Below, one piece after another: positions 11,619-22,911 of a stretch of 64,000 nt of DNA; position 1 is the stretch's first letter; the number at the start of each line of letters is the position of its first letter. The DNA is taken from contig CM056733.1 of the NCBI GenBank assembly GCA_029844215.1, forward strand, positions 47,877,142-47,941,141, in the 5' to 3' direction. Below the pieces are notes generated by a model that did no database searches, was not told where the DNA came from, and saw nothing but the letters and a program-made list of their open reading frames with translations. Origin of the DNA: Przewalskia tangutica (Eukaryota > Streptophyta > Magnoliopsida > Solanales > Solanaceae). Both the position numbers and the translations under genes were made by a program.

Positions 11619-11835
11619 TGTTATACCCCGTAGTTCCAGGGTATGTATGTGAGGACGGACGTACGAGAATACGATAGAAATATTGGAAAGAAAGGAAGAT
11701 GTGATTTTTCGACGGAAAAGTTTCCGGTTTTTGTGAAGAAAAAGGTTCGTTAATAGGAATTGGATTCCCAGATTTGGTATTTGGTCTTCTAGAATTATAT
11801 TAGAATTATGGAATTTTATTTCCGGAATCGGTCAC

Positions 11836-11876
11836 GTGGGGCCCACGGGAGAAATATACGGTTTTGTGGGGCCCAC
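11836..11876. promoter_or_regulatory. Two GTGGGGCCCAC palindromes (TCP-type sites)
   Basis: Perfect 11-bp palindromes at 11836-11846 and 11866-11876, 30 bp apart. Each holds GGNCCCAC on both strands, the known class I TCP factor consensus. The first is preceded by CAC, forming CACGTG. The pair recurs in the LTRs at 17816 and 42619. Confidence 0.5.
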
Positions 11877-11945
11877 TTTGTTTTCGAGATTTTGGCCATT
11901 ATGGATATTTTCGGGAGATGAAATATTTTGGACGAATAGGAGGGC

Positions 11946-11955
11946 GACACGTGTC
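11946..11955. promoter_or_regulatory. G-box palindrome GACACGTGTC
   Basis: A perfect palindrome about 160 bp upstream of the TATA box, followed by 'accccc'. It is a candidate bZIP/bHLH site driving LTR transcription. Confidence 0.5.
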
Positions 11956-12116
11956 ACCCCCTAGGTGGCCTCATGGCCGAAATTTGTTAACAAGTGGCAA
12001 GACAAGTGGCCTTGTCTTGCAAGATATTTTTTAGTTGGACAAGTGGCTTGTGGGGCCCACACACTTGTCCCCAATCTCAACCACACACTTGCCTTCATCC
12101 TATCCCTTGGTTGTCC

Positions 12117-12124
12117 TATATATG
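12117..12124 (+). promoter_or_regulatory. Candidate LTR TATA box
   Basis: TATATATG about 500 bp into the LTR, followed by 'cactactag', a block also found after the TATA region of the 21856 LTR. It is the likely core promoter for the element transcript. Confidence 0.5.
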
Positions 12125-12879
12125 CACTACTAGTTGATGAAATCTCCCACACTTAACCATTTCAAGACAAGAAATTCCCTCCCTTCTCCCTTGACCTTTC
12201 TCTCATTTTTTAGCCCTTTTCTTGAGCTAAATTTGTCCAACAATTCTTAAACTCTCAAGTGTTCTTCCCTAAGGTGTTAGGAAGATTGTGTACCAAGAGT
12301 TGGAAAAGATTTCACACCCCTAACCTCTAAACTTCACCTTGGCCGAGAGCTCAGTGACAAAAGCCACAAGTGTTCTTCACTTTTTGGAGTTGAATCTTGA
12401 AGAGAAGTTGGTTAGGAGCTTATGGGTTGCTTGTAGATTGGGCGTAAAGATTTGGAGCTAAGACTTGCTTGGAGCGACATTAAGTTCTTGGATAATTTTG
12501 GGTTATTTGAGGTAGTGAATCTTAACCTCTTTGTGATTTGGTCATTATACATATATTATAAGTATATTATGGAGTATGTAATATATGGAGTAAAGTTTGG
12601 AAGAGTTGGATCTTGTTAACTTGTTAAAAGAAAGGATTGACCGTTTGCCATTAAAATGGTAAAAACGTATCTTACTTGTGAAGAATTAATTAACAAAGTA
12701 ACTATAACTTATATTAAGAATGGAAATATAATTTGGATGACTAATGAGTAATTGGATAAGTAAAATGGACAAAGTTGGCCAAGGACCCCAACTTAAGGAC
12801 TGTATTTACTTTGGACTGTATTTACTTTGGACGATGTTACTTTGGTGTACTTACATTTTCTGTTAAGGGGAAGATTGTT

Positions 12880-13072
12880 AAATCGCGTTCCGTTTGGGCG
12901 TGTGATCCCCTTTTTAATTATTGTATTGTTATGAAGGCGTGATAGTAAACCGCGTTACCGTTTGGGCGCGTAATCCCCTTTTTTTACTTGTTGTTATAAT
13001 GAAGGCGTGATAGTAAACCGCGTTACCGTTTGGGCGTGTAATCCCCTTCCTTATGTTGTTTAATTATTACGC
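12880..13072 (+). repeat. About 65 bp tandem repeat in LTR
   Basis: Three copies of a unit with 'gcgttaccgtttgggcg' and 'taatcccctt', separated by 'atgaaggcgtgatagtaaa'. The same array is at 19066-19262. Confidence 0.8.
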
Positions 13073-14238
13073 CTTATATATGGTATATATATTACGGTTA
13101 TTCGGGCCTTGGAGAAAGATGGAAAAGTGAGTAAAAGCGGAAGTCTTTGCTTGATTGTCCGTAGAATTAGAGGGCTTTTTATTGGTATAAGTCTTCAATG
13201 GTAAGAAAGGTTTGATAGAAGTACTATGACCAGTTTTGGAGGGGCGTCCTACGGGGGGCGGGATCTAGTTGGCTTACGGAGTAGCCGCCGGGTGGAGGTA
13301 CTTGGGCGTTTTGCTATTTGTCGATAATCGCGCAGGTATGTGAACCTCTTCCTATCCTTTCTAGCATGATGTTTTGTAAACTATGTAGTGCGATGACGTC
13401 ATGTGCTAAATGAGTATGGTTGGTTCAAAACATAGGGTGTTATAAGCGCTTTATGGGAAGATACTTAAAACGACTCTATGGAGGTAAAATAATGGTTTAT
13501 TGATTGTAGAAGTTAAGAGACTTGATCTTGAAAGATAAGAGACTTGACTTAGTTTGACTTGTTATGAATTTTGTTAAAATGTTGTAAAAACCTCATTCGC
13601 GAGTAATGAGTAGTTGGTTTAAAGAATAATGTTTTCTGATTTGAAATGAGAATAAGTGTCGAACAAAACCACTGCGGCGTTAATAAAGGAAAATGTATTG
13701 ACAAATAAGCGATTGTTATTAAAACCGATAGAAACCTCCATCTGCATAGAAGCTAAGATAAGACAAAATTGTATTACATTTCCTAGATCATGACTTTGTA
13801 GCAAGATTGTTATAAACAAGAATAAGCGGCTCACGCATAAGACATATATTACTCAATTGTTTTAAAAGGATTAAGACTATGAGTTATGAAACCTTTCTAA
13901 AATAAGAAACTTGAGCATTTGAAATTAGGCGGCGAATTTGAGCGTTTGGAAAATAATGTTGTTACTTGATTTTACAAAGGGAAGTGTTTTGGGTTACTTA
14001 AAAAGATAGTCACTCTATTTTTATACTACGTATTGTGTGACTTATTTGTGAAAGAAATGGATCTTTTAAAAAGAACTTAATGTATGTAGTACTTTGGGGT
14101 TAAGACCGGATTTGTTGTAATAAAATGTAAGTCCATGAGTATGTTGAACTTGCCTATGCTTGTGGTGATAACCTTTGTTGTGCAAGTGTTGTATTTACGT
14201 GCTCTGGCGTCTCGATGGAGGCGGCTGATTTGTTATGA

Positions 14239-14430
14239 ATGATTCTTTATCGAGTCCCGTGGGATGGGCGAGATCGTATTCCACGATTCTTTATCGAGTC
14301 CCATGAGATGGGCGAGACACGTATTCTACCCGATTCTTTATCGAGTCTCGTGAGATGGGCGAGACACGTATTCCACAGTTCTATCGAGTCCCAAGGGATG
14401 GGCCGAGACACGTATTCCACATGATTTATA
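14239..14430 (+). repeat. 46-47 bp minisatellite, array 1
   Basis: About four units built on 'gattctttatcgagtccc' plus 'atgggcgagacacgtattc'. An ORF spanning it only translates the repeat and is not a gene. Confidence 0.85.
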
Positions 14431-14737
14431 CCTAGACTGCCGGCAGTGAGGAAGGAGTTCCACGGGCATGAGGGATGACTTTGAGGGCGTGAGTCCCTGA
14501 CTTGACATGACTGCTTTTATGTTAAGAACTGCTTTTATGACATGACTGTTTAAATCGTATTCCACACGATTTAAGAACTTAATGTATGTAGTACTTTGGG
14601 GTTAAGACTCGGATTTGTTGTAATAAAATGTAAGTCCATAAGTATGTTGAACTTGCCTATGCTTGTGGTGATAACCTTTGTTGTGCAAGTGTTGTATTTA
14701 CGTACTCTGGCGTCTCGATGGAGGCGGTGATTTGTTA

Positions 14738-14968
14738 TGAATGATTCTTTATCGAGTCCCATAGGATGGGCGAGACACGTATTCCACGATTCTTTATCGA
14801 GTCCACGAGATGGGCGAGACACGTATTCCACGATTCTTTATCGAGTCCGTGAGATGGGCGAGACACGTATTCCACGATTCTTTATCGAGTCCCATGAGAT
14901 GGGCGATACACGTATTCCACCGTTCCTTATCGAGTCCCATGGGATGGGCGAGACACGTATTCCACGAT
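14738..14968 (+). repeat. 46-47 bp minisatellite, array 2
   Basis: About five units of the same repeat within the second half of the local duplication, followed by 'gatttatacctaggctggc'. Confidence 0.85.
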
Positions 14969-15550
14969 TTATACCTAGGCTGGCGGTGAGGAAGGAGTTC
15001 CACGGGCGTGAGGATGACTTTGAGGCGTGAGTCACGACTTGACATATTTGCTTTTATGTTATGAATCGTAGTTTAGTTATCATACATGTCTCTGTTTTTA
15101 TATAGACGTTATGATTTCATTCTGATATTTTGTTTCACATACTTGGTACTGTTATCGACCTCCTTGAAGTGCGTTCATCTGCAGTAGAGGTACATAGGTT
15201 GTGGATCCTCGCTCATAGGATCACGATTCGGCGTGTTGGGAAGCCGTTTCTTGAGGCTTATCTTTTGGTATGTTACCACAGTGCAGCAGGTTCTTGTACA
15301 TTCGGGGTATGGCGGGGCCATGTCTGTCATAGTTGTTGTCACTTCTTAAGTGCATGAAATCTTGTTGTGGCGAGTTTGTAAAAGGATAAGCTGTTGGGTT
15401 TTATGTATATATCTGACAAGGCAATTTTGGTTGCTTTGTTTATTTATCATGTCTCTTGTTTCATGTTTATGTTTTGTTTCGCTGATTTTCTCGATGTTGT
15501 ATCACTAGGGTGCGGGGTAAGGCACGATCCACGCCGGGTTAGTCGTGACA

Positions 15551-15751
15551 AAAGTGGTATCAGAGCAGTTAATCCTCGGAAAGTGTCTACAGAACGTATC
15601 TAGTAGAGTCTTGATTATCGGTGTGTCGTGCACCATATCTATAATCAGGAGGCTACAGGATATTTAGGATTGGTTTCCATTCTTCATTACGAGATCGTGC
15701 CTTAGAGTTGTGTTGTCGGTTGGACTCCCCGACGTATTCTTATGTGCGATT
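15551..15751 (+). other. Primer-binding site and leader, gag-only unit 2
   Basis: This unit keeps the intact site TGGTATCAGAGC (15555-15566), complementary to the 3' end of initiator tRNA-Met, after an AAAG spacer. The leader to the gag start is nearly identical to unit 1. Confidence 0.9.
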
Positions 15752-16842
15752 ATGCCTCACGCAAGGCAATGGGGCCCGGGAGGGCAAAGCGTGAAGGAGG
15801 CTGCGAGTGGAGTAGCGGCGGTCTCTGCGAGGCCCATGCACGAGACGTCGGACCAGCGGCAAGGAACAAAGGATATGGGTTACAAGAGATGGCGATTATT
15901 GGCGGGATAGTGGCAAGGCACGAGGATAGGTGGATCACGACAATTCGATCACGTAGTACCGTAGTTCACGAGAACGGATAGTTTGAGATTGCGGGACTTT
16001 ACGGTGCGACCGCTTGAGTTCTATGGGTCGAGGCACGAGGATGATCACGGGAGTTCATCAAGCGATTCTGACGGATCATGAGTGATCAAGACTTGGAGAC
16101 CGAGTCGGTGACGCCGGTTCGCATCGGCTGCGTGATCTGCGATCGTGGTTTGATTCATGGGAGCTGTCAGAGAGCATGCGCTCCCAGCGATTTAGGCGAG
16201 TTCTCAAGGCATTTCTTGCACATTTCTTGCCTCATAGATGAGAGAGGCTCGGCCGGCAGTTTTTGATGTTAAGCGGGCCAGGCGTGCGGTTAGGGAGTAC
16301 AACGTGGAGTTTGACTCGTTGGCTCGGTATGTCCCGCTTTAGTAGCGAATATGGAGGGCGAGTGCACCGCTACGTCGCGGGCTCGATGATTACTTGGCGG
16401 CTTGTTGGGTGTAGCTCTTGATCGGGCATGGACATTGCCGCGTCTGAGCTCTTGCACTTGGGTGTGAGGCACGGAGAGGTCGGCGGAATGGCCGGGATCG
16501 TGAAGAGGGCGAGCGAGGTCGCTGGTGACTTTCAAGGCGGGCGCCTCGTAGCGAGTTAGTTATGCATCTCGCCCGATGCTGAGTGGTCCTCCTCGATCTT
16601 GGGGCGTTTGGGGTATTCGAGGCTGGTCGAGCTCGAGCTTACAGTTCACGGTATACATGGGTTCTAGCGATCGGGTTCATGTTTCCCTCGGTGTACGCGA
16701 TGCGGGCGTCGTCGGGAATGTCGTCTTTCTTGGTGCTTGTTTTACTGCGGCCATCGGGGCCATGTGGCGAAACCGTCTAATAGGAAGGATACTGACGGCG
16801 GGACTCGACCCTAGGGTCGATGGCGGGTTCATCACCTTCTGA
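15752..16842 (+). pseudogene. gag: gag of gag-only unit 2
   Basis: A near-identical sister of the gag at 9517-10633, starting at the homologous ATG and ending in the same VDGGFITF-stop. Recognisable pieces include 'VARHEDR', 'SDQDLETESVTPV' and 'VREYNVEFDSLARY' in alternating frames. The zinc-knuckle segment is more damaged than in unit 1: the second knuckle cysteines are out of frame near 16735-16770. Many differences from unit 1 are one- or two-base losses at CAG/CTG sites. Confidence 0.8.
16805..16820. other. Perfect 16-bp palindrome at the end of gag
   Basis: TCGACCCTAGGGTCGA is fully self-complementary. The sister copy near 10598 has an imperfect version. It may be incidental. Confidence 0.6.
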
Positions 16843-17729
16843 CTATGCGCCTGCAGTGAGCCTATGATTAGAGTGAAGCGGTAGATACGGTATATCCTTA
16901 ACCTCAGAGATTTGTATATGTGATAAGATGAGTATATTTTAAGTGTTATGTTGGATAGCATTATGATAAATTGTGATTTAGAGGCACAGTTAGTAAAGGG
17001 AAGTTGGGTACATAGAAAGTGTGAGCCTTAGAGTTTTATACGTGGAGACCTTAGGCGAGGCCGTCTTGAGTGGGTGATTTTGCGGTTGGTCTTTGTCGAT
17101 GTACTTGGTATGCGGGAAATATTGTGGGATAATTACATGGGTAGTGTGAGATGGAAGTGGTAGCTTTCATGACGTGAATTAGTAAGATTGTTCCGGATCG
17201 GGAACAAGAGTTGGCGCGTGTAGGGGTCGGGTTGAGGGCCATTTGCGGGTCAACCGCGCCAGAATGAGGTGGGGTCATTTCGAGGTGGTCCCGCGGTGGT
17301 AGGGTCACGAGGTGCTAGGCCCAAGTTTAGGTAACCATTGTACGAGTCCGTGGATGCGTTCGACCAGAATCGGATCGTGAAGGCCGGGGATGGCCTTAAA
17401 AGAATTTGAGGCCAGTAAGATGACCAAGTTTGGAGGTAGTGACTCCAAGGTTTTGGAAACTGCAACGATGACGGAAATATGGTACGTGTACTAGAAAGAG
17501 TTCGGGTGTACGAGAAAGGTATGACGAGTAAGAAAAGAAGCGAACATGTGTTAAGAGGATGGAAGTGATCATTTTTTTTGTGAAGTGAAGGTGCGAGGAG
17601 AGTATCCTTTGGACCAGGAGTGAGAGTTAGTGTTGTTTTACATCTTAGAGGTGATTCCTCGTTAGTTTGGATTTGGGTTTCGCGCGTATGTGATATTATG
17701 GCCATGTGTGGCATAATTGGTTTTGTAAA
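16843..17729 (+). other. Conserved non-coding spacer, unit 2
   Basis: The post-gag spacer, almost base-for-base the same as 10634-11532, with the same landmarks. No protein is recognised on either strand. Confidence 0.7.
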
Positions 17730-17815
17730 GTATAGTAGTGAAGACTATACCGACGCAAGTACGTTTGGAGACTTAGAAGGAACATTCGGGACGAATGTTT
17801 CTAAGGGGGGAAGAA
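17730..17815 (+). other. Twin hairpins and polypurine tract, unit 2
   Basis: GTATAGT/ACTATAC arms at 17730-17736 and 17744-17750; AACATTCG/CGAATGTT arms at 17781-17788 and 17792-17799. The purine tract AAGGGGGGAAGAA is at 17803-17815. Confidence 0.85.
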
Positions 17816-18142
17816 TGTTATACCCCGTAGTTCCAGGGTATGTATGTGAGGACGGACGTACGAGAATACGACAGAAATATTGGAAAGAAAGGAAGATGTG
17901 ATTTTTCGACGGAAAAGTTTCCGGTTTTTGTGAAGAAAAAGGTTCGTTAATAGGAATTGGATTCCCAGATTTGGTATTTGGTCTTCTAGAATTATATTAG
18001 AATTATGGAATTTTATTTCCGGAATCGGTCACGTGGGGCCCACGGGAGAAATTTACGGTTTTGTGGGGCCCACTTTGTTTTCGAGATTTTGGCCATTATG
18101 GATATTTTCGGGAGATGAAATATTTTGGACGAATAGGAGGGC

Positions 18143-18152
18143 GACACGTGTC
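18143..18152. promoter_or_regulatory. G-box palindrome GACACGTGTC
   Basis: Same position relative to the LTR start and twin TCP-type sites as in the LTR at 11619. Confidence 0.5.
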
Positions 18153-19065
18153 ACCCCCTAGGTGGCCTCATGGCCGAACTTTGTTAACAAGTGGCAAGAC
18201 AAGTGGCCTTGTCTTGCAAGATATTTTTAGTTGGACAAGTGGCTTGTGGGGCCCACACTTGGCCCCAATCTCAACCACACACTTGCCTTCATCCTATCCC
18301 TTGGTTGTCCTATATATGCACTACTAGTTGATGAAATCTCCCACACTTAACCATTTCAAGACAAGAAATTCCCTCCCTTCTCCCTTGACCTTTCTCTCAT
18401 TTTTTAGCCCTTTTCTTGAGCTAAATTTGTCCAACAATTCTTAAACTCTCAAGTGTTCTTCCCTAAGGTGTTAGGAAGATTGTGTACCAAGAGTTGGAAA
18501 AGATTTCACACCCCTAACCTCTAAACTTCACCTTGGCCGAGAGCTCCATGAACAAAAGCCCTAAGTGTTCTTCACTTTTTGGAGTTGAATCTTGAAGAGA
18601 AGTTGGTTAGGAGCTTCTATGGGTTGCTTGTAGCAGATTGGAACGTAAAGATTTGGATCTAAGACTTGCTTGGAGCGACATTAAGTTCTTGGATAATTTT
18701 GGGCTATTTGAGGTAGTGAATCTTAACCTCTTTGTGATTTGGTCATTATACATATATTATAAGTATATTATGGAGTATGTAATATATGGAGTAAAGTTTG
18801 GAAGAGTTGGATCTTGTTAACTTGTTAAAAGAAAGGATTGGCCGTTTGCCATTAAAATGGTAAAAACGTATCTTACTTGTGAAGAAGTAATTAACAAAGT
18901 AACTATAACTTATATTAAGAATGGAAATATAAGTTGGATGACTAATGAGTAATTGGATAAGTAAAATGGACAAAGTTGGCCAAGGACCCCAACTTAAGGA
19001 TTGTATTTACTTTGGACTGTATTTACTTTGGACTGTACTTACATTTTCTGTTAAGGGGAAGATTG

Positions 19066-19262
19066 TTAAATCGCGTTCCGTTTGGGCGTGTGATCCCCTG
19101 TTTAATTATTGTATTGTTATGAAGGCGTGATAGTAAACCGCGTTACCGTTTGGGCGCGTAATCCCCTTCTTTTACTTGTTGTTATTATGAAGGCGTGATA
19201 GTAAACCGCGTTACCGTTTGGGCGTGTAATCTCCTTCCTTATGTTGTTTAATTATTACGCCT
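19066..19262 (+). repeat. About 65 bp tandem repeat in LTR
   Basis: Three units of the array also seen at 12880-13072. Confidence 0.8.
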
Positions 19263-20428
19263 TATATATGGTATATATATTACGGTTATTCGGGCCTTGG
19301 AGAAAGATGGAAAAGTGAGTAAAAGCGGAAGTCTTGATTTTCCGTAGAATTAGAGGGCTTTTTATTGGTATAAGTCTTGATGGTAAGAAGGGTTTGATAG
19401 AAGTACTATGACCATTTTAGGAGTGGAGTACTACGGGTGGCGTGATCTACTTGGCTTAAGGAGTAGCCGACGGGTTGAAGTACTTGGGCGTTTTGCTATT
19501 TGTCGATAATCGCGAGGTATGTGAACCTGTTCCTATGCATTCTAGAATGATGTTTTGTAATCTATGTAGTACGGTAGACGTACATGTGCTAAATGAGTAT
19601 GGTTGGTTCAAAACATAGGGTGTTATAATAGCTTTATGGGAAGTTAGTTATAACGGCTCTATGTAGGTAAAATAATGGTTTATTGATTGTAGAAGTTAAG
19701 AGACTTGATCTTGAAAGATAAGAGACTTGACTTAGTTTGACTTGTTATGAATTTTGTTAAAATGTTGTAAAAACCTCATTCTTGAGTAATCAGTACTTGG
19801 CTTTTAAATAATAATGTTTTACAGATTTCGGAAATGAGAATAAGTATCGAACAAAACCATTTGCGGCGTTAATAAAGGAAAATGTATTGACAAATAAGCG
19901 ATTGTTATTAAAACCAGTAGAAACCTCCATCTGCATAGAAGCTAAGATAAGACAAAATTGTATTACATTTCCTAGATCATGGTTGCTGTAGCAAGATTGT
20001 TATAAACAAGAATAAACGGCTCACGCATAAGACATATATTACTCAATTGTTTTAAAAGGGATTAAGACTATGAGTTATGAAACCTTTCTAAAATAAGAAA
20101 CTTGAGCATTTGAAATTAGGCGAATTTGAACGTTTGGAAAATAATGTTGTTACTTGATTTTACAAAGGGAAGTGTTTTGGGTTACTTAAAAAGATAGTCA
20201 CTCTATTTTTATACTACGGGTATTGTGTGACTTATTTGTGAAAGAAATGGATCTTTTAAAAAGAACTTAATGTATGTAGTACTTTGGGGTTAAGACCCGG
20301 ATTTGTTGTAATAAAATGTAAGTCCATGAGTATGTTGAACTTGCCTATGCTTGTGGTGATAACCTTTGTTGTGCAAGTGTTGTATTTACGTGCTCTGCGT
20401 CTCGATGGAGGCGGGTGATTTGTTATGA

Positions 20429-20660
20429 ATGATTCTTTATCGAGTCCCGTGGGATGGGCGAGATCGTATTACACGATTCTTTATCGAGTCCCATGAGATG
20501 GGGTAGACACGTATTCCACCGATTCTTTATCGAGTCCCGTGAGATGGGCGAGACACGTATTCTACGATTCTTTATCGAGTCCCGTGAGATGGGCGAGACA
20601 CGTATTCCACACAGTTCTTATCGAGTCCCGTGGGATGGGCGAGACACGTATTCCACGATT
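20429..20660 (+). repeat. 46-47 bp minisatellite in 3' LTR
   Basis: Five units with 'tttatcgagtcccgtgagat' and 'gggcgagacacgtattc', homologous to the two arrays in the central LTR. Confidence 0.85.
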
Positions 20661-21250
20661 TATACCTGGCTGGCGGTGAGGAAGGAGTTCCACGGGCGTG
20701 AGGATGACTTTGAGGCGTGAGTCCACGACTTGACATATCGCTTTTATGTTATGAAGCGTAGTTTGGTTATCATACATGTCTCTGTTTTTATATAGATTAT
20801 GATTTCATTTCTGATATTTTGATTTCACATACTTGGTACTGTTATCGACCTCGCCCGAAGTGCGTTAAATCTGCGGTAAGTACATCGGTTGTGGATCCTC
20901 GCTCATAGGATCACGATTCGTGTTAGGAAGCCGTTTCTTGAGGCTTATCTTTTGGTATGTTACCACACAGTCAGCAGGTTCTTGTACATTCGGGGTATGT
21001 CGGGCCTGTCCGTCATAGTTGTTATCACTTCTTAGAAGTGCAGTAATCTTGTTGTGGCGAGTTTGTAAAAAGGATAACTGTTCGGGTTTTTATGTATATA
21101 TACAGAAGGCAACTGTTTTGGTTGGCCTGTTTATTTATCATGTCTCTTGTTTCATGTTTATGTTTTGTTTCCGCTGATTTTCTCTGATGTTGTATCACTA
21201 GGGTGCCCGGGGTAAGGCACCAGTCACGGGCCCGGGTTCGGGTCGTGACA

Positions 21251-21855
21251 GTGTTCTTACTGCCCATCATCTACTAATGATGTCACCTGCTCTTCGTCGG
21301 CATCACTCATACTTATCTTATTCTTGCTTTGCGAATTCTTTAGAGATTATTCAGAAAATCGTGGCCCCTGACCGCCACGCTAAACCAACTCCAAGTACCT
21401 CCAAGGGCACTTAACATAAAATCCTTCAATAATCGTACGTTCTTATCTCCGCCTCTTAACGCTCAAATTCAAATCAATCATTTCAATAAAACAAGTCACA
21501 TAGACTCCACAATTTATCATGTCAAGGAATGAAGGAATAACTTACATATTACTAACACTTCCATTCTTTCCCCATCGATAACCGGCTCACCGAGAAACTG
21601 GAATCGAACCAACCTCTCTCTACAATCAACCTTGGCATACAAGAAGCCAACTAGTCCATACCCATAATGACCTCAAAGTCTGTCGTATCTAGCTCTACAA
21701 GGTCTGCTAGGGTCTGACGACCGTATCATCACTTGGCAAATCTTATATACTCGCTCAGCTACCACCCAATCACCCACTGGTGTAGCTACCTCAAAAGGTC
21801 CTTATGGATTCAGGCTCTATTCCTCTACACTTGGTTGCTCTGTTTCTTACTGGTC
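21251..21855 (-). pseudogene. pol: Protease remnant of old minus-strand element H
   Basis: Read on the minus strand, 21830-21560 gives a retropepsin region of Ty3/gypsy type. It includes 'FEVATPVGDWVVAERVYKIC', then a 'MGMDWLAS'-like motif disrupted to 'YGLVGFLYAKVDCRERLVRF', then 'FLGEPVID'. It is interrupted at 21855 by the gag-pol element and resumes beyond 32776. The leftmost part (about 21251-21540) has no recognised coding content. It ends abruptly at the LTR boundary at 21250. Confidence 0.6.
21851..21855. other. Target-site duplication TGGTC, left
   Basis: Five bases immediately before the LTR start, repeated exactly at 32772-32776. Confidence 0.9.
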
Positions 21856-21993
21856 TGTTACACCCCGTAATTACAGGACATGTTTTAAGAACGTAAGTAA
21901 GAACTCACAAATGTTAAGATTTGAGACTTGTAAAAATTTATCGGAAATTATGGAAATTGTCGGAAAACGTATTAGTATAACGAATGGGAGGGC

Positions 21994-22003
21994 GACACGT
22001 GTC
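21994..22003. promoter_or_regulatory. G-box palindrome GACACGTGTC
   Basis: A perfect palindrome about 190 bp upstream of the TATA region, followed by a C-run, as in the other LTR families. The equivalent in the 3' LTR is at 29919-29928. Confidence 0.5.
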
Positions 22004-22193
22004 ACCCCCCTTACTATGCCTTGGACGATTTTTAGCAAGGGCATAAGGGTCATTTGACCTTTGTTGCAAGACAAGTCTTGCAACTTGAAACGATAATATT
22101 GACTAAGGTCAAAGGTCCCACAATGGTCTTGATTCTTTTGTAAGACTACATCTAAGCCTTCCATGTGTTTATATCATAACCCTCCAAGGTGCT

Positions 22194-22202
22194 TTATATA
22201 TT
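22194..22202 (+). promoter_or_regulatory. Candidate LTR TATA box
   Basis: TTATATATT followed by 'actactag', about 340 bp into the LTR, matching the promoter layout of the other families. Confidence 0.5.
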
Positions 22203-22911
22203 ACTACTAGTAGAGGGAGAGTTTAACACTTAGAAAAAATTGCACAAATTGAAGAACACATTGGTGAGGTCTCGGGTTTCACAAAAAGGAAGAAGAAAAA
22301 AATTAGTTTCTTGTTCATTTAACTCTCCACTTTAAACCAAGGTTCTTAGGTGTATTGTAAACACATCTCAATAGAAAAGTCTTGGAAAAAGGTAGTTTAC
22401 GGGTTAGTCGCAAAACGAAAACCTAAGGGTCTTTCTAGGTTTTGTTTGAAGTTTTGAAGGATAATTGTTGGTATTGTTCTAAGGGTCTCAACAAGCGGAT
22501 TGAGGTGTCTTGGAGAGGCTCTAAACTACTAAGGAGCGACTTCGGATTGGAGTTGGATTAAGAATCATTGAGGTATAATCTTGTTCTTTGAAAGTATTAC
22601 AAGATTATTTATATTGTTGTTGTTAGCTTTGTATGTTGCGAGCATGAAATTGTTATATTGAAGTTATAAGGATTATGGATTGATTATAGCCTTGGAAATC
22701 CGAAATGTAATGTAAGCCATTACTAAGTTGAATTACAATTTAATCGTTGTTAGAATCGTCGCATGTTATTGACTTGAAGATTATGGTAGTTATAACCAAA
22801 TGCGACTTGATATCATTTTATGCTACCAATTTGGATTGAAATGGAAATTGGATAGAATTGGTATTGTTGAACTCAAGGTGGCCGAATTTGGGCTTGTAGT
22901 TTGTATTAGTT

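Larger units (their letters stand above)
14073..15076 (+). repeat. About 502 bp direct duplication within LTR
   Basis: The sequence from 'gaacttaatgtatgtagt' at 14073 restarts at 14575, offset 502 bp. It carries a second copy of the 46-47 bp tandem array and its 3' flank. The homologous LTR at 17816 has one copy, so the duplication is specific to this LTR. Confidence 0.8.
11619..15550 (+). repeat. Central LTR of the tandem element
   Basis: A 3.93-kb LTR from TGTTATACCCCGTAGTTCC to GTCGTGACA, bounded by a purine tract and a primer-binding site. It is nearly identical to the LTR at 17816-21250 but about 500 bp longer because of an internal duplication (14073-15076). In order it contains twin GTGGGGCCCAC palindromes, a G-box, a TATA box, a 65-66 bp tandem array, an AT-rich middle and a 46-47 bp tandem array. 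Confidence 0.9.
9027..21250 (+). mobile_element. Tandem gag-only LTR element: LTR-internal-LTR-internal-LTR
   Basis: Three plus-strand LTRs (the first truncated to about 280 bp) separate two near-identical internal domains of 2.3 kb (9313-11618 and 15551-17815). Each internal domain has a primer-binding site, leader, gag, spacer, hairpins and purine tract, and no pol. A chain sharing one central LTR is expected from unequal recombination between two related elements. The left end is truncated at a head-to-head junction with element F, so no target-site duplication can be read. Confidence 0.8.
17816..21250 (+). repeat. 3' LTR of the tandem element
   Basis: A 3.44-kb LTR from TGTTATACCCCGTAGTTCC to GGTCGTGACA. 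It carries the twin GTGGGGCCCAC sites (18033-18043, 18063-18073), the G-box, the 65-bp array and a single 46-47 bp minisatellite. Its end keeps the full conserved U5 motif with 'ggtgcccggggtaaggcacc'. The sequence after 21250 is unrelated host element H. Confidence 0.9.

Noticed and set aside
14239..15045. Overlapping repetitive ORFs on both strands with arginine-, histidine- and glycine-rich translations
   Set aside because: They are translations of the 46-47 bp minisatellite in several frames, with no start context or relative outside the array.
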